From assembly GCF_002288925.2 (NCBI RefSeq), contig NW_022098030.1, forward strand, positions 9,389,085 to 9,453,084: DNA of 64,000 bases, written 5' to 3'. The notes under the pieces are model-generated. The model saw only the letters and a program-made list of their open reading frames with translations, did not search any database and was not told the DNA's origin. How positions within the stretch are numbered: position 1 is the stretch's first letter; the number at the start of each line of letters is the position of its first letter. The position numbers and the translations under genes are program-made. Positions 58,871-64,000 of this stretch are shown here, in pieces. The DNA comes from Delphinapterus leucas. Taxonomy: Eukaryota > Chordata > Mammalia > Artiodactyla > Monodontidae.

Positions 58871-60565
58871 GGGAGGAGTCAAGATGGCGTACAAGGAGGA
58901 CACGGAATTCGCGTCTCCTCACAACTAGGGCACCTACCAGGCACCAGAGGGGGATCGTGGACACCTAAAGGGATGGGAAAAAAACCCCAGCAACCAGGTA
59001 GGATGTGGGGCTTGGGGGGAGTGAAGGGGGAGGAGAAGTGGAGGCGAGATGAGACTGGCGCCCCTGAGGGATGGCTGGGGGAGGGGAAGGGATCCCACGC
59101 CTGCAGTAGGAAACTGGGGAACCACTGGGAGGGCAGAGGATCAAAAGCGTGGCCAGGTTTCCCCTGCCCACTTGGGCCCCCGGGAGCCTGCTGAGATCCT
59201 GGGCCTGATCCTATGCCTACCAAGGCCCCCTCCAGCCACGTGGGTCCTGAGGGAGTGGGAGGGAGGGAAGGGGGAGCAAAAGTAAAGGCCAGACCTCAGG
59301 GACCTGCACCCCTGAGGGGTGGCTGGGGAAGGGGAAGAGTTTCTACACTCAGCGGGACCCACCCATGGTTAGGGGTCCAGCAGCGCCGGGGGAGACCCTG
59401 GGGGAGATGATGGGGGAGGGGAGCGAAGGAAAATGGGCCAGGGCTTTCCCTGTCCACTTAGGCACAGGGAAGCCTGCTGGGCTCCCAGGCCTAATCCTCT
59501 GCCCTCGGAGCCTCCTTCCTGCCATGCAGAACCCAAGCCCCGCCCCTACACCCCCACCCAGGGCCCCACCTCTACACTCGGAGAGCCCCCCCAATAAGCT
59601 GGGCCCAAACCCCACCCACACACACTCAGGGCCCTACCTCCAAACTCTAGAACTCTACACTCCAGAGGCCCTCTTTCCAAGTGCTACCTCTCCCCTTCCA
59701 CGAAGATCCTAAGTGGAGGGCCCACCCCACGCTTGAATGTCACCCAGCCTAGGCCCTGCCCCAGGAACTTTTCCCGTCTACTGGGTCCTGAGCCAAGGCC
59801 CCGCCCCATGCTCAAACGTCACCCCCCCACCAGCCTAGGTCCTGCCCCACGCTAAACTCTGCCGCTGCCTAAATTCCACCCCTGCCTATACTCCTGCCCC
59901 ATAGCCAAGGCTTATTTTTTAATTTTTTCCTTCTTTTTTCCGCTTTTAGATTGGAGTTGTTTTACGTTGCTGATTCGTTGTTGTGGATTCTTTTATATTT
60001 TTATTTTTCCTAATAAATCTTTTATTTCTCTAATTTTATTTTATTCTATATACTTTGTCTTTGTTATTGCTCTCTCTGATTGGCTTGTTCGCCCCCACCC
60101 ACTTTTTTTTTTCTTTTTTCTGTTGTGGTTTAATTTTACCTTGTTGCAGTTGTTTCAATTATAGTTTTATTTTTCCTAATATAACTTTCATCTTTCTAAT
60201 TCTATTTTGTTTTTTCCTCTTTGATATTGTACTGATCCTTTTTTTCCTTCTTCCTTTTTTTTTTTAACTGCACCAAGAATCTTGTGGGATCTTGGCTCCC
60301 AGGCCGGAGGCCAGGCACAAGCTCCTGTGGTGGGCGCTCCGAGTCCAAACTGCTGGATTAACAGAGAACCTCAGACCTCAGGGAATATTAATCAGAGTGA
60401 GGCTTCCCAGAGGTCCTCATCTCACCACCAAGACCCAGCTCTATCCAACTGCTTGCAAACTCTAGTGCTGGATGCCTCAGGCCAAACAACCAGTAAGACA
60501 GGAATACAACCCCACCCATCAAAAAAAAAAAAAAAATGAAATGACAAAAAAATATGTTACAGATG
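58871..60565 (+). promoter_or_regulatory. L1 5' UTR/promoter, family B, with tandem monomer-like units
   Basis: The first kilobase is GC-rich and CpG-containing, unlike the surrounding intron. Two related units repeat at a spacing of about 250-285 bp: 'cccctgaggg.tggctgggg' at 59061 and 59309, 'ggccagg..ttcccctg.cc' at 59151 and 59436, and 'agcctgctg' at 59185 and 59471. A C-rich block with shorter repeats (59580-59900), a T-rich block (59910-60270) and a leader reaching poly(A) at 60520-60536 follow. The many overlapping open frames on both strands here are non-coding. Confidence 0.75.
58880..58889 (+). promoter_or_regulatory. YY1-like site at L1 5' end
   Basis: 'caagatggcg' lies 10 nt from the element start, in the same place and orientation as in the other L1 and in human L1. 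Confidence 0.55.
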
Positions 60566-61464
60566 AAGAAGCAAGGTAAAAACATACAAGACCAAATAAA
60601 TAAGATGAAACAGGCAACGTACCTGAAAAAGACCTCAGAGTAATGATAGTAAAGATGATCCAAAATCTCAGAAACAGCATGGAGAAAATACAAGAAACAT
60701 TAAACAAGGATCTACAAGAACTAAAGAGCAAAGAACCAATGATGAACAACACAATTACTGAAATTAAAAATACTCTAGAAGGAATCAATAACAGAATAAC
60801 TGAGGCAGAAGAACAGATAAGTGAGCTGGAAGATAAAATGGTGGAAATAACTGCCATGGAGCAGAATAAAGAAAAAAGAATGAAAAGAATGGAGGACAGT
60901 CTCAGAGACCTCTGGGCCAACATTAAACACACCAACATTTGAATTATAGGGGTCCCAAAAGAAGAAGAGAAAAAGAAAGGGTCTGAGAAAATACTTAAGG
61001 AGATTATAGTTAAAAACTTCCTTAACATGGGAAAGGAAATAGTCAATCAAGTCCAGGAAGCACAGAGAGTACCATACTGGATAAACTCAAACAGAAACAC
61101 ACCGAGACACATATTAATCAAACTATCAAAAATTAAATACAAAGAAAACATATTAAAAGCAGCAAGGGAAAATCAAAAAATAACATACAAGGGAATCCCC
61201 ATAAGGTTCACAGCTGATTTTGCAGCAGAAAATGTGCAACCCAGAAGGGAGTGGCAGGACATATTTAAAGTGATGAAAGGGAAAAATCTACAACCAAGAT
61301 TACTCTACCCAGCAAGGATCTCATTCAGATTTGATGGAGAAATTAAAACCTTTACAGATAAGCAAAAGCTAAGAGAATTCAGCACCACCAAACCAGCTTT
61401 ACAACAAACGCTAAAGGAACTTCTCAAGGCAAGAAACACAAGAGAAGGAAAAGACCTACAATAA
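60566..61464 (+). pseudogene. L1 ORF1p relic (nonsense mutated)
   Basis: ORF1p packages L1 RNA. The first codons (ATG at 60563-60567 region, MKKQGKNIQD-like) are followed by stops and a register change. From 60643 the frame reads MIVKMIQNLRNSMEKIQETL and a long coiled coil (ITEAEEQISELEDKMVEI, 60799-60850), then EDSLRDLWANIKHTN. An in-frame TGA lies at 60940-60942, consistent with a CpG-type C-to-T change of an Arg codon. The same frame continues with the RRM and C-terminal domain (QVQEAQRVPYWINSNRN, VMKGKNLQPRLLYPARISFR) to the stop at 61462-61464. Confidence 0.88.
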
Positions 61465-61486
61465 CAAACCCAAAACAATTAAGAAA

Positions 61487-64000
61487 ATGGGAATAGGAAC
61501 ATACATATCGATAATTACCTTAAATGTAAATGGATTAAATGCTCCCACCAAAAGACACAGACTGGCCGAATGGATACAAAAACAAGACCCGTACATATAC
61601 TGTCCACAAGAGACCCACTTCAGACCTAGGGACACATACAGACTGAAAGTGAGGGGATGGAGAAAGATATTCCACGCAAATATAAATCAAAAGAAAGCTG
61701 GAGTAGCAATTCTCATATCAGACAAAATAGACTTTAAAGAAAAGACTATTACAAGAGACAAAGAAGGACACTACATAATGATCAAGGGATCAATCCAAGA
61801 GGAAGATATAACAATTGTAAATATTTACGCACACAACATAGAAGCACCTCAATACATAAGGTAAATGCTAACAGCCACAAAAGGGGAAATCGTCAGTAAC
61901 AGAATAATAATAGGGGACATTAACACCTTACTTTCACCAATGGACAGATCATCCAAAATGAAAATAAGGAAACACAAGCTTTAAATGACACATTAAACAA
62001 GATGGAACTAATTGATATTTATAGGACATTCCATCCAAAAACAACAGAATACACTTTCTTCTCAAGTGCTCATGCAACATTCTCCAGGATAGACTATACC
62101 TTGGGTCACAAATCAAGCCCTGGTAAATTTAAGAAAATTGAAATTGTATCACGTACCTTTTCCGACCACAACGCTATGAGACTAGATATCAATTACAGGA
62201 AAAAAACCTGTAAAAAAATACAAATAAATGGAGGCTAAACAATACACTACTAAATAACAAAGAGATCACTGAAGAAATCAAAGAGGAAATAAAAAACTAC
62301 CTAGAAACAAATGCCAATGAAAACACAACAACCCCAAACCTATAGGATGCAGCAAAAGCAGTTATAAGAAGGAAGTTTATAGCAATACAATCCTACCTCA
62401 AAAACAAGAAAAATCTCAAATAAACAACCTAACCTTACACCTAAAGCTATTAGAGAAAGAAGAACAAAAAAGCCCCAAAGTTAGCAGAAGGAAAGAAATT
62501 ATAAAGATCAGATCAGAAATAAATAAAAAAGAAATGAAGGAAACAGTAGCAAAGATCAATAAAACTAAAAGCTGGTTCTTTGAGAAGATAAACAAAATTG
62601 GTAAACCATTAGCCAGACTCATCAAGAAAAAAATGGAAAAGACTCAAATCAACAGAATAAGAAATGAAAAAGGAGAAGTAACAACTGATACTGCAGAAAT
62701 ACAAAGGATCATGAGAGATTACTACAAGCAGCTATAAGTGAATAAAGTGGACAACCTGGATGAAATAGACAAATTCTTAGAAAAGCACAACCTTCAGAGA
62801 CTGAACCAGGAAGAAATAGAAAATATAAACAGATCAATCACAAGCACTTAAATTGAAACTATGATTAAAAATCTTCCAACAAACAAAAGCCCAGGACCAG
62901 GTGGCTTCACAGAAGAATTGTATCAAACATTTAGACAAGAGCTAACACCTAAACTCTTCCAAAATATAGCAGAGGGAGGAACACTCTCAAACTCATTCTA
63001 CGAAGCCACCATCATCCTGATACCAAAACCAGACAGAGATACTAGAAAAAAAGAAAATTACAGCCTCATATCACCGAATATAGATGCAAAAATCCTCAAC
63101 AAAATACTAGCAAACAGAATCCAACAACACATTAAAAGGATCATGCACCATGATCAAGTGGGATTTCACCCAGGGATGCAAGGATCCTTCAATATATGCA
63201 AATCAATCAATGTGATACACCATATTAACAAGCTGAAGAATAAAAACCACATGATCACGCTCAATAGATGCAGAAAAAGCTTTTGAGAAATTTAAGACTC
63301 ATTTATTATAAAAAACTCTCCAGAGTGTAGGCATAGAGGGAACCTACTTCAACATTAATAAAGGCAATATATGACAAACCCACAGACAACATCATTCTCA
63401 ATGGTGAAAAACTGAAACTATTTCCTCTAAGATAGGAACAAGACAAGGTTGCGCACTCTCACCACTATTATTCAAAATAGTTTTGGAATTTTTAGCCACA
63501 GCAATCAAAGAAGAAAAAGAAATAAATGGAATCCAAATTGGAAAACAAGAAGTAAAATTGTCACTGTTGCAGATGACATGATACTACACATACAGAATCC
63601 TAAAGATGCTACAAGAAAACTACTAGATCTAATCAATGAATTTAGTAAAGTAGCAGGACACAAAATTAATGCACAGAAATCTCTGGCATTCCTATACACT
63701 AATGATGAAAAATCTGAAAGTGAAATCAAGAAAACACTCCCATTTACCACTGCAACAAAAAGAATAAAATATCTAGGAATAAACCTACCTAAGGAGACAA
63801 AAGACCTGTATGTAGAAAATTATAAGACACTGATGAAAGAAATTAAAGATGATACAAATAGATGGAGAGATATACCATGTTCTTGGATTGGAAGAATCAA
63901 CATTGTGAAAATGACTCTACTATCCAAAGCAATCTATAGATTCAATGCAATCCCTATCAAACTACCACTGGCATTTTTCACAGAACTAGAACAAAAAATT
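61487..64000 (+). pseudogene. L1 ORF2p relic (endonuclease and RT, broken), partial
   Basis: ORF2p has an APE-like endonuclease followed by a reverse transcriptase. The N-terminus reads MGIGTYISIITLNVNGLNAP with QETHFRP (catalytic Glu region) and QKKAGVAILISDK. An in-frame TAA at 61862-61864 stops it. An indel near 61960 shifts the frame to MELIDIYRTFHP..YTFFSSAH..SRIDY..SDHNAM (endonuclease end, 62002-62238), then TAA at 62236. Later pieces include KSWFFEKINKIGKPLARLI (62567) and [13 protein letters not shown] (62870). At 63564-63577 one T is missing in front of the catalytic ADD motif, giving a stop at once. The C-terminal part is beyond the window. Confidence 0.9.

Larger units (their letters stand above)
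58871..64000 (+). mobile_element. Nearly full-length L1, 5' part, runs off the window
   Basis: The element begins at the 5' end with 'gggaggagtcaagatggcgt' and continues in order: about 1.7 kb of 5' UTR, ORF1 (about 60590-61463) and ORF2 from 61487 past the window end. About 5.1 kb is present. Both ORFs carry disabling changes, so it is not autonomous. It lies antisense to TMTC2, deep in an upstream intron. The 3' end, poly(A) and second target duplication are outside the window. Confidence 0.92.

Noticed and set aside
58879..59712. Cluster of overlapping Pro/Gly-rich open frames on both strands
   Set aside because: GC-rich L1 5' UTR with few stop codons; no frame is favoured.
60519..61046. 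175-codon open frame on the minus strand
   Set aside because: Antisense of L1 ORF1, same reason.
61487..64000. Reverse transcriptase as a possible retron, DGR or novel RT system
   Set aside because: Sequence order and motifs are those of ordinary L1 ORF2 next to ORF1; the host is a mammal.

Overview
The window is a stretch of nuclear genome from a placental mammal, almost certainly a cetacean or a very close relative. Four tRNA-derived SINEs of the CHR type (starting with a 'cttccctggtgg' head, whale/hippo/ruminant lineage) and L1 elements of cetartiodactyl type support this, and one SINE is of the long GC-rich CHR-2 form typical of whales and dolphins. Sequence is AT-rich, intron-like and packed with old MIR, L2, L1 and DNA-transposon relics. 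There are no operons, CRISPR arrays, phage or plasmid features.

The only host gene I can support is TMTC2, on the minus strand. Four consecutive coding exons are visible at 40825-40910, 40172-40356, 39014-39092 and 19236-19357, in transcription order. Their splice phases fit together exactly and they give 157 contiguous residues of tetratricopeptide (TPR) repeats. They are separated by introns of 468, 1079 and 19656 bp. Everything from 40911 to 64000 is upstream intron and everything from 1 to 19235 is downstream intron, as far as I can tell; I found no further exon by eye.

Layout of repeats: 1-7259 intron with MIR copies; 7260-9200 an old LINE-1/HAL1-like mosaic interrupted by a young CHR-2 SINE; 14093-14428 a long CHR-1-type SINE; 22855-23170 a MIR split by an L1 tail; 24000-26041 two L1 3' ends and three SINEs; 33112-34988 a 1.84 kb L1 piece (complete 5' end, no 3' end, no poly(A)) inserted in a MIR with a 19-nt target duplication; 45790-46011 MER20; 48222-48626 an L1 with a 5' inversion and target duplication; 50952-51432 an MLT2-type solo LTR carrying an (AC)20 tract; 58871-64000 the 5' 5.1 kb of a nearly full-length but inactivated L1 that runs off the window.

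I found no previously undescribed biological system. The most informative observations are the retrotransposition scars (the internally terminated L1, the twin-primed L1, and the tandem monomers in an L1 5' UTR) and a few non-repeat intronic blocks that look like candidate conserved regulatory elements.
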